Shown: piece after piece, positions 1 to 7,019 of the stretch
How positions within the stretch are numbered: position 1 is the first letter of the stretch
Layout of the letters: every line of letters begins with the position of its first letter
Origin: JBLHUT01 sp047629975
GTDB lineage: Bacteria > Pseudomonadota > Alphaproteobacteria > Rhodobacterales > Rhodobacteraceae
Direction: 5' to 3'
Length of the DNA: 11,273 nucleotides
Assembly: GCA_047629975.1 (NCBI GenBank)
Contig: JBLHUT010000100.1
Coordinates: 1-11,273, forward strand
The notes under the pieces: generated by a model
What the model was told of the DNA's origin: nothing
Database searches by the model: none
What the model saw: the letters and a program-made list of their open reading frames with translations, nothing else
Translations under genes and position numbers: made by a program

Positions 1-2
1 TT

Positions 3-236
3 GACCTTGATGTTCAGTTGGGCGTTCTTGAGGATCGTCTGGAGGGGGCGCTGGGCAGCTCTGACATCAGCCAGTTTACCGACCCCGAGAAGTTGGAAGA
101 AATGGTCAGTATGTTTCTGGTGCGTGCCGAGCTGAACTCGGGGCCAAGCGCGTCTACTCCGGGTAGCATGGCGCTTACGCTTTTGACGCAATCCAATAAC
201 AGACCCTCGTTGTTGCAAACCTTTCGCGGTTTTTAG
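3..236 (+). CDS. DUF1217-like flagellar-locus protein, C-terminus only
   Basis: The frame is open from the left edge of the window, so this is the last ~77 residues of a longer protein whose start lies outside. Visible pieces are a short acidic helix-like stretch (LEDRLEGALGSSDISQF), then TDPEKLEEMV, then FLVRAEL and SMALTLLTQS near the end. This pattern (D-dp..e.lv..fLvR followed by a small-residue patch and ALTLL) resembles, from memory, the C-terminus of DUF1217 proteins that sit beside fliI/flgB in Rhodobacterales; their molecular role in motility is not established. The gene converges on fliI with 38 bp between the stop codons. An internal TTG at 18 could be mistaken for a start, but the frame continues upstream without a stop. 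The family call is moderate; that it is a truncated real gene is firm. Confidence 0.6.
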   Translation, partial: DLDVQLGVLEDRLEGALGSSDISQFTDPEKLEEMVSMFLVRAELNSGPSASTPGSMALTLLTQSNNRPSLLQTFRGF

Positions 237-274
237 GTTGGAGGTTTGCGCAAAACATCCATTTCGCGCTTTTG

Positions 275-1612
275 CTATCTTTGATTTTGGGCGCCAAGTG
301 CTGGCATGCGCAAGCAGGTTGCAAGCCTGTCAAACGCCTTTGCCGGGCCAAGTTTTGCATCTTCGCTCAGGAACTTGTCCAAGGCGGGCCAAACCTGGAT
401 GGCGGCGTCGATGTCCGGGTCCGACCCGGAGGCATACAGACCTGACTGAATCATCAGCTCCGCCCGGTCATAAGCGCCAAGCCGTTTTCGGGCGACAGAA
501 ATCAATCCGTTTTCCCCCGAGTTTGCCGCGTCGGGAAGGCTGCGTGAAACCGAGCGTAACAGGTCGATGGCCGGATATCGCCCGCGCTCTGCTATCTGGC
601 GATCCAGCACAATGTGTCCGTCCAGTACCCCGCGAAGGATGTCGGCGATAGGTTCCTCCATGTCCGATCCGGCCACAAGAACAGTAAAAATTGCTGTGAT
701 GTCGCCGGTAGATCCCGATACGCCCGGTCCGGCACGCTCTGCCAGAGACATGATCATGTGCGCGGTCGAGGGCGGATAGCCGCGCAGGCTTGCGCTCTCG
801 CCCACAGAAAGCGCGATTTCGCGATGGGCTTCGGCAAAACGGGTGACCGAATCTGCCAGAAAGAGCACATGCTGCCCGGCGTCCCTGAAGTGTTCGGCAA
901 CAGTCATAGCCGACCAAAGGGCGCGTCGTCTCGCAACAGGAGACATATCCGAGGTCGCCACGACGAGAACTGTCTTTTTCATCCGCTCCGGGCCGAGGAC
1001 CTTTTCAACGAAATGCCGCAGTTCGCGCCCGCGTTCCCCGACAAGCGCAATTACAACCACATCCGCCTCGATCCCGCCGGCAAAACGGCCAAGAAGCATT
1101 GATTTTCCGACGCCGGAGCCTGCAAAAAGCCCCAATCGTTGCCCCCTTACAATGGGCAGCAAAGTGTCAAATGCGGCAAGCCCCGTGGCAAGCCGCTTAC
1201 CCAGTGCCTTGCGATGAATAGCTGGCGGCGGGGCGCCGCGCAGCGGGCGCTCGACCGGGCCGCGGCGCAAAGCTGCACCATCCAGCGGGGTGCCATCGCC
1301 ATCGATGATGCGGCCAATCCAACTGTCGTCGGGGGCAATACGTGCGGCCCCCAACATCTGAACCGGGTCTCCTATTCTGACGCCATCGTTTGCGGCATCC
1401 GGTAAGACGGTTAGCGTGGATTGGTCCAGATCGACGACTTCGCCGCCGGCATTCATGGACATCAGATGTACCTGATCCCCCACGGCGGCGCGCCCCGAAA
1501 GGCCGGCAACCTGCAAGCAGCCGCCCTTTGCACCAATGACCCGCCCCATCTGGTGGGTCAGGGGGATTTTCCCAATTCGGGCACAAAGGTCTTCGATATT
1601 TTTGGCGGTCAT
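275..1612 (-). CDS. fliI: Flagellar export apparatus ATPase FliI
   Basis: FliI is the cytoplasmic hexameric ATPase of the flagellar type III export system; it works with FliH/FliJ to release export substrates from chaperones. The protein is 445 aa, the usual length. The N-terminal beta-barrel region is followed by a RecA-like core with Walker A GSGVGKS (about residues 165-171), the GERGRE motif (about 192-197) and Walker B FLADSVTRFAEAHRE (about 251-265). Further downstream GYPPS, VLVAGSDMEEPIADILRG, DGHIVLDR and AERGRYPAIDLL are all typical of FliI/YscN ATPases, and distinguish it from F1 beta. A GTG three codons upstream (1621) is in frame, but the ribosome site GGAG lies directly against it and sits 8 nt from the ATG at 1612, so the ATG is chosen. 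It is transcribed away from flgB, unlike many gammaproteobacterial loci where fliI follows fliH. Confidence 0.95.
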   Translation of the reverse strand: MTAKNIEDLCARIGKIPLTHQMGRVIGAKGGCLQVAGLSGRAAVGDQVHLMSMNAGGEVVDLDQSTLTVLPDAANDGVRIGDPVQMLGAARIAPDDSWIGRIIDGDGTPLDGAALRRGPVERPLRGAPPPAIHRKALGKRLATGLAAFDTLLPIVRGQRLGLFAGSGVGKSMLLGRFAGGIEADVVVIALVGERGRELRHFVEKVLGPERMKKTVLVVATSDMSPVARRRALWSAMTVAEHFRDAGQHVLFLADSVTRFAEAHREIALSVGESASLRGYPPSTAHMIMSLAERAGPGVSGSTGDITAIFTVLVAGSDMEEPIADILRGVLDGHIVLDRQIAERGRYPAIDLLRSVSRSLPDAANSGENGLISVARKRLGAYDRAELMIQSGLYASGSDPDIDAAIQVWPALDKFLSEDAKLGPAKAFDRLATCLRMPALGAQNQR

Positions 1613-1692
1613 TCTGGCCACTCCTGTCTGGCATTACTCTTTGTAAAGGAATCAGGGTTAAGGCTTGATTGAAGCATGGTGGAGAAGCCCCA
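1613..1692. promoter_or_regulatory. Divergent fliI / flgB intergenic region with a CtrA-like box
   Basis: This 80-bp region must hold the promoters for fliI (leftward) and for the flgB operon (rightward), unless they lie inside the genes. At 1658-1672 it reads TTAA-N7-TTGA, one mismatch from the alphaproteobacterial CtrA consensus TTAA-N7-TTAA; read on the minus strand it is TCAA-N7-TTAA. CtrA controls flagellar genes in many Rhodobacterales. The box starts 46 nt upstream of the fliI ATG, a reasonable position for fliI, but ends only 20 nt upstream of flgB, which would place a flgB start site inside the gene. The flgB ribosome site is GGAG at 1681-1684, 8 nt before the ATG. No strong sigma-70 -35/-10 pair is visible. 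The site is a weak prediction. Confidence 0.3.
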
Positions 1693-2091
1693 ATGTTCGA
1701 TAGATTAGATATATTCCAACTCTCTGGTGGTATGGCGCGACATGCGTCGATCCGGCAAAATGTAATTGCGCGTAATATCGCAAATGCAGACACACCAGGT
1801 TATAAAACCCGCGATGTCGCACCTTTTGCGACGACAATTACAAATCCCCTCCTGACGGGAAGTTTCGCACAACGCGGTTCTCGGGTAGGTCATTTTAGGG
1901 ATGCCGGACAGGCAAGTAACCCGCAATCTGCGGTGGCCATTGGTAAGGGCAGCGCCTCGCCGAATGGGAACTCGGTCTCGCTTGAGTCCGAAATGGTGAA
2001 ATCTGCGCAGGTGCGCAACGATCACCAAATGGCAATCAGCGTTTACAAATCCACGATGCAGATACTGCGCACAAGTCTTGGTCGCCGGTAA
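1693..2091 (+). CDS. flgB: Flagellar proximal rod protein FlgB
   Basis: FlgB is one of the proximal rod subunits exported into the periplasm and assembled on the MS ring/FliE junction. The 132-aa product has the rod-protein N-terminal signature NIANADTPGYKTRD at residues 28-41, and a C-terminal helix with VRNDHQMAISVYKSTMQILRTSLGR, typical of FlgB. Length matches the family. The reading frame extends upstream to a TTG at 1669, but the ATG at 1693 has GGAGAAG at a proper distance and gives the standard N-terminus. It is the first gene of the rightward operon; flgC follows after 12 nt containing GGAAG. Confidence 0.93.
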   Translation: MFDRLDIFQLSGGMARHASIRQNVIARNIANADTPGYKTRDVAPFATTITNPLLTGSFAQRGSRVGHFRDAGQASNPQSAVAIGKGSASPNGNSVSLESEMVKSAQVRNDHQMAISVYKSTMQILRTSLGRR

Positions 2092-2103
2092 GGAAGCCCC
2101 GTT

Positions 2104-2496
2104 ATGAACGATTTAACACAATCCCTCAATATTTCGGCCAGCGGAATGCGGTCGCAATCAACCCGCCTGCGTTACGTTTCGGAGAATATTTCGAATGTCG
2201 ATACGCCGGGCTTCCGGCGTAAAATGACCGCGTTCGAGCCGCAGCAGGTCGAGGGCAGATTTACAGGTGGTGTTCAAACCGCCCCCGCCCGGCTTGATCA
2301 ATCCCAGTTGCCACAAGTTTTTGACCCCAGCCACCCGCTTGCCGATGAAAAAGGCAATTATGCGGGATCCAACGTCAACATGCTCGTCGAACTCTCGGAC
2401 GCGAAACAGGCGCAACGGAGTTACGAGGCAAACCTCAAGATGTTCGATCAGGCACGACAAATGTCGTCCAGCCTGCTCGAATTGCTCAGAAGATAA
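2104..2496 (+). CDS. flgC: Flagellar proximal rod protein FlgC
   Basis: FlgC is a proximal rod subunit that stacks with FlgB and FlgF between the MS ring and the distal rod. The 130-aa protein carries the rod/hook N-terminal signature SENISNVDTPGFRRK (residues 26-40), a middle GSNVNMLVELSDAKQAQRSYEAN segment, and a C-terminal amphipathic helix ending LLELLRR. The V-N-x-x-x-E-x-x-x-x-x-x-x-R-x-Y-x-A-N pattern is diagnostic of FlgC. The ATG at 2104 follows a GGAAG ribosome site in the flgB-flgC gap, and fliE begins 12 nt downstream. Confidence 0.95.
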   Translation: MNDLTQSLNISASGMRSQSTRLRYVSENISNVDTPGFRRKMTAFEPQQVEGRFTGGVQTAPARLDQSQLPQVFDPSHPLADEKGNYAGSNVNMLVELSDAKQAQRSYEANLKMFDQARQMSSSLLELLRR

Positions 2497-2508
2497 AGGA
2501 AAACCAGA

Positions 2509-2799
2509 ATGGAAACCCGCTCTTCCCTTGCCGCACAGCTTTACCAAAGTGCAAAGCCCGCGACCAAGGCAACCCCGCAAGACCTGACACCTGATCAGGA
2601 TTTTGCAAAAATCGCACAAGATTTCGCGACAATTCTCCAGAATGGAGAACAAACAGCGAAGGATGCCATGATTGGCAAAGCCGATCCGCAATCCCTTGTG
2701 CAAGCTCTGGCGCAAACGCAGCTGGCTGTGGAAACCGCAGTCACTGTGCGCGACAAGATTGTCGAAGCGTATCAGGAAATTCTGCGAATGCCGGTCTAG
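2509..2799 (+). CDS. fliE: Flagellar MS-ring/rod junction protein FliE
   Basis: FliE joins the MS ring (FliF) to the proximal rod and is among the earliest exported substrates. The 96-aa product is short and helical, with a conserved-looking second half: DFATILQNGEQTAKDAM, DPQSLVQALAQTQLAVETA and VRDKIVEAYQEILRMPV. The ending V-x-V-R-D-K-x-V-x-A-Y-Q-E-I-x-x-M-P-V is the classic FliE C-terminus. GGAAAACC, a purine-rich stretch before the ATG at 2509, serves as the ribosome site. The fliQ start lies 3 nt after its stop, implying translational coupling. Confidence 0.94.
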   Translation: METRSSLAAQLYQSAKPATKATPQDLTPDQDFAKIAQDFATILQNGEQTAKDAMIGKADPQSLVQALAQTQLAVETAVTVRDKIVEAYQEILRMPV

Positions 2800-2802
2800 G
2801 AC

Positions 2803-3069
2803 ATGCAGGATATCGTCTTCTACGACACGCTCCGTCAGGGGCTTTGGATCGCCGTCATGATATCGGTCCCTATGCTTACGGCGGCCCTTATTATGGGTAT
2901 AGCAGTCGGTCTTTTCCAGGCGCTGACATCGGTGCAGGAAATGACGCTGACGTTTGTTCCCAAGCTGGCGGCGATGCTGGTCACCTTTTGGGTATCGATG
3001 GGATTTATGACAGAGACCCTGACCGGATTTTTCACGGAACGATTGGTTCCACTGATTGCAGGAAGTTAA
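2803..3069 (+). CDS. fliQ: Flagellar export gate protein FliQ
   Basis: FliQ is a small inner-membrane protein of the FliPQR export gate. The 88-aa sequence has two hydrophobic helices, about residues 14-40 (beginning LWIAVMISVPML) and 52-75 (beginning PKLAAMLVTFWVSM), joined by a short loop containing TSVQEMTLTFVPK, the conserved FliQ loop motif (Q-E-x-T-L-x-F-x-P-K). Length is normal. It sits between fliE and flgF, 3 nt from each, and no dedicated promoter is visible. FliP and FliR are not encoded in this window. Confidence 0.94.
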   Translation: MQDIVFYDTLRQGLWIAVMISVPMLTAALIMGIAVGLFQALTSVQEMTLTFVPKLAAMLVTFWVSMGFMTETLTGFFTERLVPLIAGS

Positions 3070-3072
3070 ACA

Positions 3073-3786
3073 ATGAGTACCGGATACGTGACATTGCCGC
3101 GCCAGATGGGCCTGTTTCAGGAAATGCAGAGCGTTGCAAATAACATCGCAAACATGTCGACCACAGGGTTTCGCAAGGAGGGAATGATCTTTTCCGAGTT
3201 TGTGCGCACCACCGAGAGCGATGCAGGGTCTGTTTCCATGGGCACCGCGCGGATCCGTAACACACAGTTGCAACAGGGGCCTTTGACGCAAACGGGCGGG
3301 ACCTTTGATTTTGCCATCGAAGGGGACGGCTTTTTTCTTGTGGAGACACCGAATGGCGAACGGATCACCCGCGCGGGTATTTTTACCCCCAATGAAGGTG
3401 GCGAATTGGTCACGCCGGATGGTCATCGGTTGCTTGATGCTGGCGGAACTCCGATCTTCATCCCCTCCGAAGTCACCTCGGTCGCTCTTGCATCTGATGG
3501 AACCCTGAGCGCAGATGGTCGTCCCTTGGCCCAGATCGGCCTGCACCAGCCGATTGATCCAACAACGCTTGTTCGTGAGGCGGGGGTTTTGTTCGATGCA
3601 GCCAGCGGTTTTGAACCGGCGGAAGGTGCGCGTCTGATGCAGGGGTTTGTCGAGGGGTCGAACGTGAATCCCATTCTTGAAATTGCGCGGATGATCGAAG
3701 TCCAGCGCAGTTATGAGTTGGGAAAATCCTTCCGCGACAAGGAAGGCGAACGCATAACAAGTCTTATCAAGACATTAGGTCGATGA
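3073..3786 (+). CDS. flgF: Flagellar rod protein FlgF
   Basis: FlgF is the proximal rod subunit next to the distal rod protein FlgG. The 237-aa product has the N-terminal rod signature NNIANMSTTGFRKEG (residues 23-37), the central FAIEGDGFFLVETP and TRAGIFTPNE motifs of the FlgF/FlgG/FlgE family, and a C-terminal GSNVNPILEIARMIEVQRSYE segment. It lacks the longer body of FlgG and diverges from flgG within the same operon, which supports the FlgF assignment. The ATG at 3073 is preceded by GGAAG within the end of fliQ. flgG follows after 19 nt. Confidence 0.92.
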   Translation: MSTGYVTLPRQMGLFQEMQSVANNIANMSTTGFRKEGMIFSEFVRTTESDAGSVSMGTARIRNTQLQQGPLTQTGGTFDFAIEGDGFFLVETPNGERITRAGIFTPNEGGELVTPDGHRLLDAGGTPIFIPSEVTSVALASDGTLSADGRPLAQIGLHQPIDPTTLVREAGVLFDAASGFEPAEGARLMQGFVEGSNVNPILEIARMIEVQRSYELGKSFRDKEGERITSLIKTLGR

Positions 3787-3805
3787 ACCAGAACGGAGAA
3801 CTCGA

Positions 3806-4591
3806 ATGCAGGCTCTTAAAATAGCAGCGACGGGAATGCAGGCGCAACAGATGCGCGTTGACGTGATTTCGAACAATCTCGCGAACATGAGCACGACGGG
3901 CTACAATGCACGCCGTGCGGAGTTCGCCGATTTGCACTATCAACAATTGGCGCGTCCGGGGACGGTAAATGCGGCTGATGGAACGATGCTCCCGACAGGT
4001 GTCCAGATTGGCCTTGGCGTGCGCCCCTCCTCGGTAACGGTTCAACTCGCCCAAGGCAGCCTTTCGTCAACCGGTGGTGATCTTGATCTGGCGATCGAGG
4101 GAGAGGGATATCTTGAGATCACGCTGCCATCGGGGGCTGCGGCCTATACACGGGACGGTGCGCTTCAACGCTCGGCAGACGGGCTTATTGTGACCTCTGA
4201 CGGCCATGCGGTCGCTCCGGGAATTACGATTCCCGATGATGCAAGAAGCATCTCGATCAATGCAGAGGGCGAAGTCTATGCATATTTTGTCGGCGAGATC
4301 GACCCTCAGGTCCTTGGACAGTTCACACTGGCGGACTTTTCAAATGCCAAGGGGCTTGAGGCGCTTGGTGGAAACCTCTTTGTCGAAACCGGTGCCTCCG
4401 GTCCGGCAATCGTAAGCACACCCGGTCTGGATGGCTTGGGAACCGTGCGGCAAGGATATCTTGAGGAAAGCTCGGTCGAAGCCGTGCGGGAAATCACCGA
4501 GCTGATCGAGGCCCAGCGTGGTTATGAGTTGAATGCCAAGGTCATTACCGCCGCAGATCAAATGCTTAGCGCCACGACGCAGGTCCGTTGA
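3806..4591 (+). CDS. flgG: Flagellar distal rod protein FlgG
   Basis: FlgG forms the distal rod, the drive-shaft section crossing the P and L rings. The 261-aa product is the standard length. Visible motifs are MQALKIAATGMQAQQ at the N-terminus, NNLANMSTTGYNARR (residues 23-37), DLDLAIEGEGYLEI, YTRDGALQRSADG and the C-terminal ESSVEAVREITELIEAQRGY followed by ADQML. These match the FlgG consensus closely. GAACGGAGAA lies upstream of the ATG at 3806. The stop TGA overlaps the ATG of flgA by one base (TGATG), which suggests coupled translation. Confidence 0.95.
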   Translation: MQALKIAATGMQAQQMRVDVISNNLANMSTTGYNARRAEFADLHYQQLARPGTVNAADGTMLPTGVQIGLGVRPSSVTVQLAQGSLSSTGGDLDLAIEGEGYLEITLPSGAAAYTRDGALQRSADGLIVTSDGHAVAPGITIPDDARSISINAEGEVYAYFVGEIDPQVLGQFTLADFSNAKGLEALGGNLFVETGASGPAIVSTPGLDGLGTVRQGYLEESSVEAVREITELIEAQRGYELNAKVITAADQMLSATTQVR

Positions 4592-5049
4592 TGCTGCTTA
4601 GGGTCATCGTTTTAGCCACGTTTGGCCTGGGCCCGACATTTGTTTGGGGTGAGACTCTTGTCGCTACACATACGATCCGTGCCCAGACGATACTTGCCCC
4701 CTCTGACGTAACTATTGTCAACGACACCGTGCCGGGTGCCTTTACCCATCCGCTGGATGTTGTGGGGCTGGAGGCGCGCGTCGTTTTATACACCGGACGA
4801 CCGATCCGGCCCGGAGATGTCGGGCCGGCGGCCATTATTGATCGCAACCAGATCGTGACACTCCTGTTTTCGAGAAACGGGTTGAAGATTGCGACCGAGG
4901 CACGTGCCCTGGGACGGGCAGGGATCGGGGACCGTGTCCGCGTAATGAACCTTGCATCCCGTTCAACGATCACCGGTACAGTTGACCGCCATGGTCGTGT
5001 TCTTGTCGGTCCGTCGAGTGCGTTGCTTGAAGATATGGAGAGAAATTGA
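4591..5049 (+). CDS. flgA: Flagellar P-ring assembly chaperone FlgA
   Basis: FlgA is a periplasmic chaperone needed to assemble the FlgI P ring around the rod. The 152-aa product begins with a signal peptide (MLLRVIVLATFGLGPTFVWG, cleavage near residue 20), followed by a SAF-like domain containing ILAPSDV, the GLEARVVLYTGRPIRPGDV core motif and, near the end, VMNLASRSTITGTVD. The protein is at the short end of the FlgA range, as is common in alphaproteobacteria. The frame extends to a TTG at 4588, but the ATG at 4591 overlapping the flgG stop gives a clean signal peptide. The client FlgI is not in the window. Confidence 0.92.
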   Translation: MLLRVIVLATFGLGPTFVWGETLVATHTIRAQTILAPSDVTIVNDTVPGAFTHPLDVVGLEARVVLYTGRPIRPGDVGPAAIIDRNQIVTLLFSRNGLKIATEARALGRAGIGDRVRVMNLASRSTITGTVDRHGRVLVGPSSALLEDMERN

Positions 5050-5777
5050 TGCTCAGGTTCATAGCCATAATTGTTGTCATCGGTTCTGTCGCGGGGTGCT
5101 CCCGCTTGGAACAAGTGGGAAAACGCCCGGAATTCACTTCTATTTCAGGTACATACGAACATCATGCGATGTCTGTCGTTCCCTTGCCCGAAACCGCTCA
5201 AAACACCCGGCGTAGCAATCAGTCATCGCTTTGGAGCCGGGATCGGAAGTCTTTGTTGGGCGACCGGCGAGCGGGCACACAGGGTGATATTCTGACGATT
5301 GTCATCGAGATCGATGAAAAGGCCGAAATATCCAACAGCACCCAACGCTCGCGCGACGGCTCTGAAGAGATGGGCGTGCCATCCTTTTTCGGTATTCCCC
5401 AGCGGATCGACGAGAGGCTTCCTGTTGGCGCCACGATGGCTGATGCGGTATCGACCAACTCGAAAAGTTCAAGTTCCGGCGACGGCTCGGTCTCGCGAAA
5501 CGAGAAATTGACATTGCGTGTGGCTGCTACTGTTGTGGAGGTTCTGGCGAATGGTGTCCTGCGGGTGCAGGGCTCACAAGAGGTCCGTGTTAACTTTGAA
5601 ATCCGCGAGTTGCTGGTCTCGGGCTTCGTGCGCCCCGCTGATGTGTCACGCCAGAATGAAATTACTTACGATAAAATTGCGTCAGCTCGGATTTCGTATG
5701 GTGGACGCGGTCATATAACGGATGTGCAACAGCCCAGAATCGGTCAGCAAATAGCAGATATAATCCTTCCGTTTTAG
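5049..5777 (+). CDS. flgH: Flagellar L-ring lipoprotein FlgH
   Basis: FlgH forms the outer-membrane L ring that surrounds the distal rod. The 242-aa product has a lipoprotein signal: a hydrophobic stretch followed by the lipobox VAGC, with the lipidated cysteine at residue 17. Later motifs typical of FlgH are SLWSRDRKSLLGDRRAGTQGDILTI, the serine-rich central stretch, NEKLTLRVAATVVEVLANG, LRVQGSQEVRVNFEIRELLVSG and the end QQIADIILPF. The ATG at 5049 overlaps the flgA stop (TGATG); the in-frame TTG at 5046 is ignored. The next gene starts 12 nt downstream after AGGAGAG, a strong ribosome site. Confidence 0.95.
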   Translation: MLRFIAIIVVIGSVAGCSRLEQVGKRPEFTSISGTYEHHAMSVVPLPETAQNTRRSNQSSLWSRDRKSLLGDRRAGTQGDILTIVIEIDEKAEISNSTQRSRDGSEEMGVPSFFGIPQRIDERLPVGATMADAVSTNSKSSSSGDGSVSRNEKLTLRVAATVVEVLANGVLRVQGSQEVRVNFEIRELLVSGFVRPADVSRQNEITYDKIASARISYGGRGHITDVQQPRIGQQIADIILPF

Positions 5778-5789
5778 GAGAGACGAACA

Positions 5790-6287
5790 ATGAAATTGCT
5801 TTTGCCTGTCTTGTTGGCTGTCTTGGGCTTAGGTGCTGGTGTCGGAGGTGGAATGTTTCTCAAGCCGCCACACGAGCCATATGCGTCCCCCTGCGGAGAC
5901 ATTCCAGAAAGTACTTCTTCGGTGGTATATGAAGCATCAGAACCCAACGAAGATACACCGCCGGAGCGAGAATATGTGAAGCTTAATAATCAATTCATTG
6001 TTCCGATTATAGCAGAAGGAAAAGTTATTGCTTTGGTGGTTTTATCACTAAGCATAGAAGTCCTGCCTTCCACTCGAGAAGAAGTATATGCCCGCGAACC
6101 AAAGCTTCGCGACGCGTTTCTCCAAGTCTTATTTGACCATGCAAATTCAGGTGGCTTTACCGGAAATTTCACATCCGGTTTAAATATGAGAAACCTTCGC
6201 GAGGGTCTTGTCGAAGTTGCGCAGAAAAATCTCGGCAGTCGGGCGACCGATGTCTTGGTGACAGATATCACTCGGCAAGAAACCTAG
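5790..6287 (+). CDS. fliL: FliL-family flagellar basal body-associated protein
   Basis: FliL proteins are single-pass inner-membrane proteins at the flagellar base that bear on stator function. This 165-aa product has one N-terminal hydrophobic helix (about residues 3-24, glycine-rich), a low-complexity acidic linker, and a periplasmic C-terminal domain with FIVPIIAEGKVIALVVLSLSIEV, EPKLRDAFLQVLFDHANSGGF and NLREGLVEVAQKNLG, the FliL/stomatin-like pattern. The ribosome site AGGAGAG lies just before the ATG. The gene is visibly more AT-rich than its neighbours (for example TTATAGCAGAAGGAAAAG near 6006), and it is the last flagellar gene before the IS zone. In related genomes the operon commonly continues (for example with fliP), so the locus may be cut here. 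Several paralogous FliL-like proteins occur in Rhodobacterales, so orthology to the main FliL is not certain. Confidence 0.8.
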   Translation: MKLLLPVLLAVLGLGAGVGGGMFLKPPHEPYASPCGDIPESTSSVVYEASEPNEDTPPEREYVKLNNQFIVPIIAEGKVIALVVLSLSIEVLPSTREEVYAREPKLRDAFLQVLFDHANSGGFTGNFTSGLNMRNLREGLVEVAQKNLGSRATDVLVTDITRQET

Positions 6288-6433
6288 GTGTTTGATCCCA
6301 CGGTTTGATGGTGCGTTCTTTTCAATGGAATGGAAGGTAGCTGTTTCATCCCAGATGATCTCATAGCCCCTCGGCGATCTGCGCTTTTCATGGCAAGATC
6401 GATCATGAGGGATTTTCGGGACGGGATGCTGCC
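6288..6433. other. Non-coding junction between flagellar operon and IS481 remnant
   Basis: No gene is seen. There is no hairpin followed by a T-run that would act as an intrinsic terminator for the flagellar operon. The sequence directly precedes the IS481 transposase start and is probably the 5' non-coding end of that element, so the left end of the insertion should lie within or just after the first tens of bases; terminal inverted repeats could not be identified because the matching right end is missing. Confidence 0.4.
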
Positions 6434-6840
6434 ATGTTGATCCATCTTCACAAGCAAGCGACAACGATGCCAAAGGTTCGGGCCGCGATCAAGGCCAGTG
6501 ATGAGCCTGGGTCAGTTTTGGCTGAGCGGTTCGGCACGACCGAACAGACCGTGTTTAAGTGGAAGCATCGTGACAACGTTCATGATCGCATTCACACGCC
6601 GCGCCGGTTGCAACCGACACTGAACCCGGCACAAGAGACAGTTGCTGTCGCCCTTCGCAAGACGCTGCTGGTGTCGCTGGATGACCTGCTTGAAGTCGTC
6701 CGCGAGTCCCTCAATCCGGATACGTCACGCTCGGGGCCGGACCGTTGCCTGCGCCGACATGGCGTGGGCAACCTGCGGGCACTGACTGCACGAGAGCCTC
6801 GGAAAAAGCCTGCGGCCTTCAAGGCTTATGAGCCGGGATA
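6434..6840 (+). pseudogene. IS481-family transposase, N-terminal fragment
   Basis: About 136 residues match the start of the long-form IS481 transposase: LHKQATTMPKVRAAIKASDE at the N-terminus, then LAERFGTTEQTVFKWKHRD (helix-turn-helix), HTPRRLQPTLNPAQE, LLVSLDDLLEVVRESLNPDT, SRSGPDRCLRRHGV and the start of the catalytic-domain entry KAYEPGYL. After EPGYL the family should continue into the DDE integrase core (H-I-D-x-K-Y-L-P), but the frame runs into unrelated sequence and the DDE core is absent, so the gene is inactive. The breakpoint is at about 6840, where an IS3-family remnant begins in another frame. A non-overlapping C-terminal piece of the same family lies at 10722-11063 in the same orientation. 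Confidence 0.85.
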
Positions 6841-7019
6841 TTTGCAATCTTTCATACAATCGAAGAGGTGCAAAATCACGCCACGCAATGGCTATGGATT
6901 TACAACAACGATCGCCCGAATATGGGAATTGGCGGCATCACACCCGCTATGAAATTGAAACAGCACCAAATGGCTGCGTAGGTCTAGTTGCAAAGGCCTC
7001 CACAAATGGGGGGACTACC
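6841..7019 (+). pseudogene. IS3-family OrfB transposase, C-terminal fragment and probable right end
   Basis: In the frame ending with TAG at 6979-6981, residues EEVQNHATQWLWIYNNDRPN (from 6862) followed by MGIGGITPAMKLK and a final MAA match the extreme C-terminus of IS3-family OrfB transposases, downstream of the catalytic E. Only about 45 residues survive. The downstream bases through AATGGGGGGACTACC (ending 7019) resemble the usual 3' terminal segment of IS407/IS51-type IS3 elements, which would set the element's right end near 7019; that part is inference. The fragment is fused to the IS481 piece at about 6840, implying a deletion or a nested insertion followed by loss. Confidence 0.75.

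Noticed and set aside
1669..1692. TTG start for flgB giving eight extra residues
   Set aside because: The ATG at 1693 has a well-placed GGAG and yields the standard FlgB N-terminus.
2158..3546. Long minus-strand open frame of 462 codons
   Set aside because: It lies opposite flgC, fliE, fliQ and flgF, has a Cys/His/Arg-rich composition typical of antisense frames, and resembles no protein.
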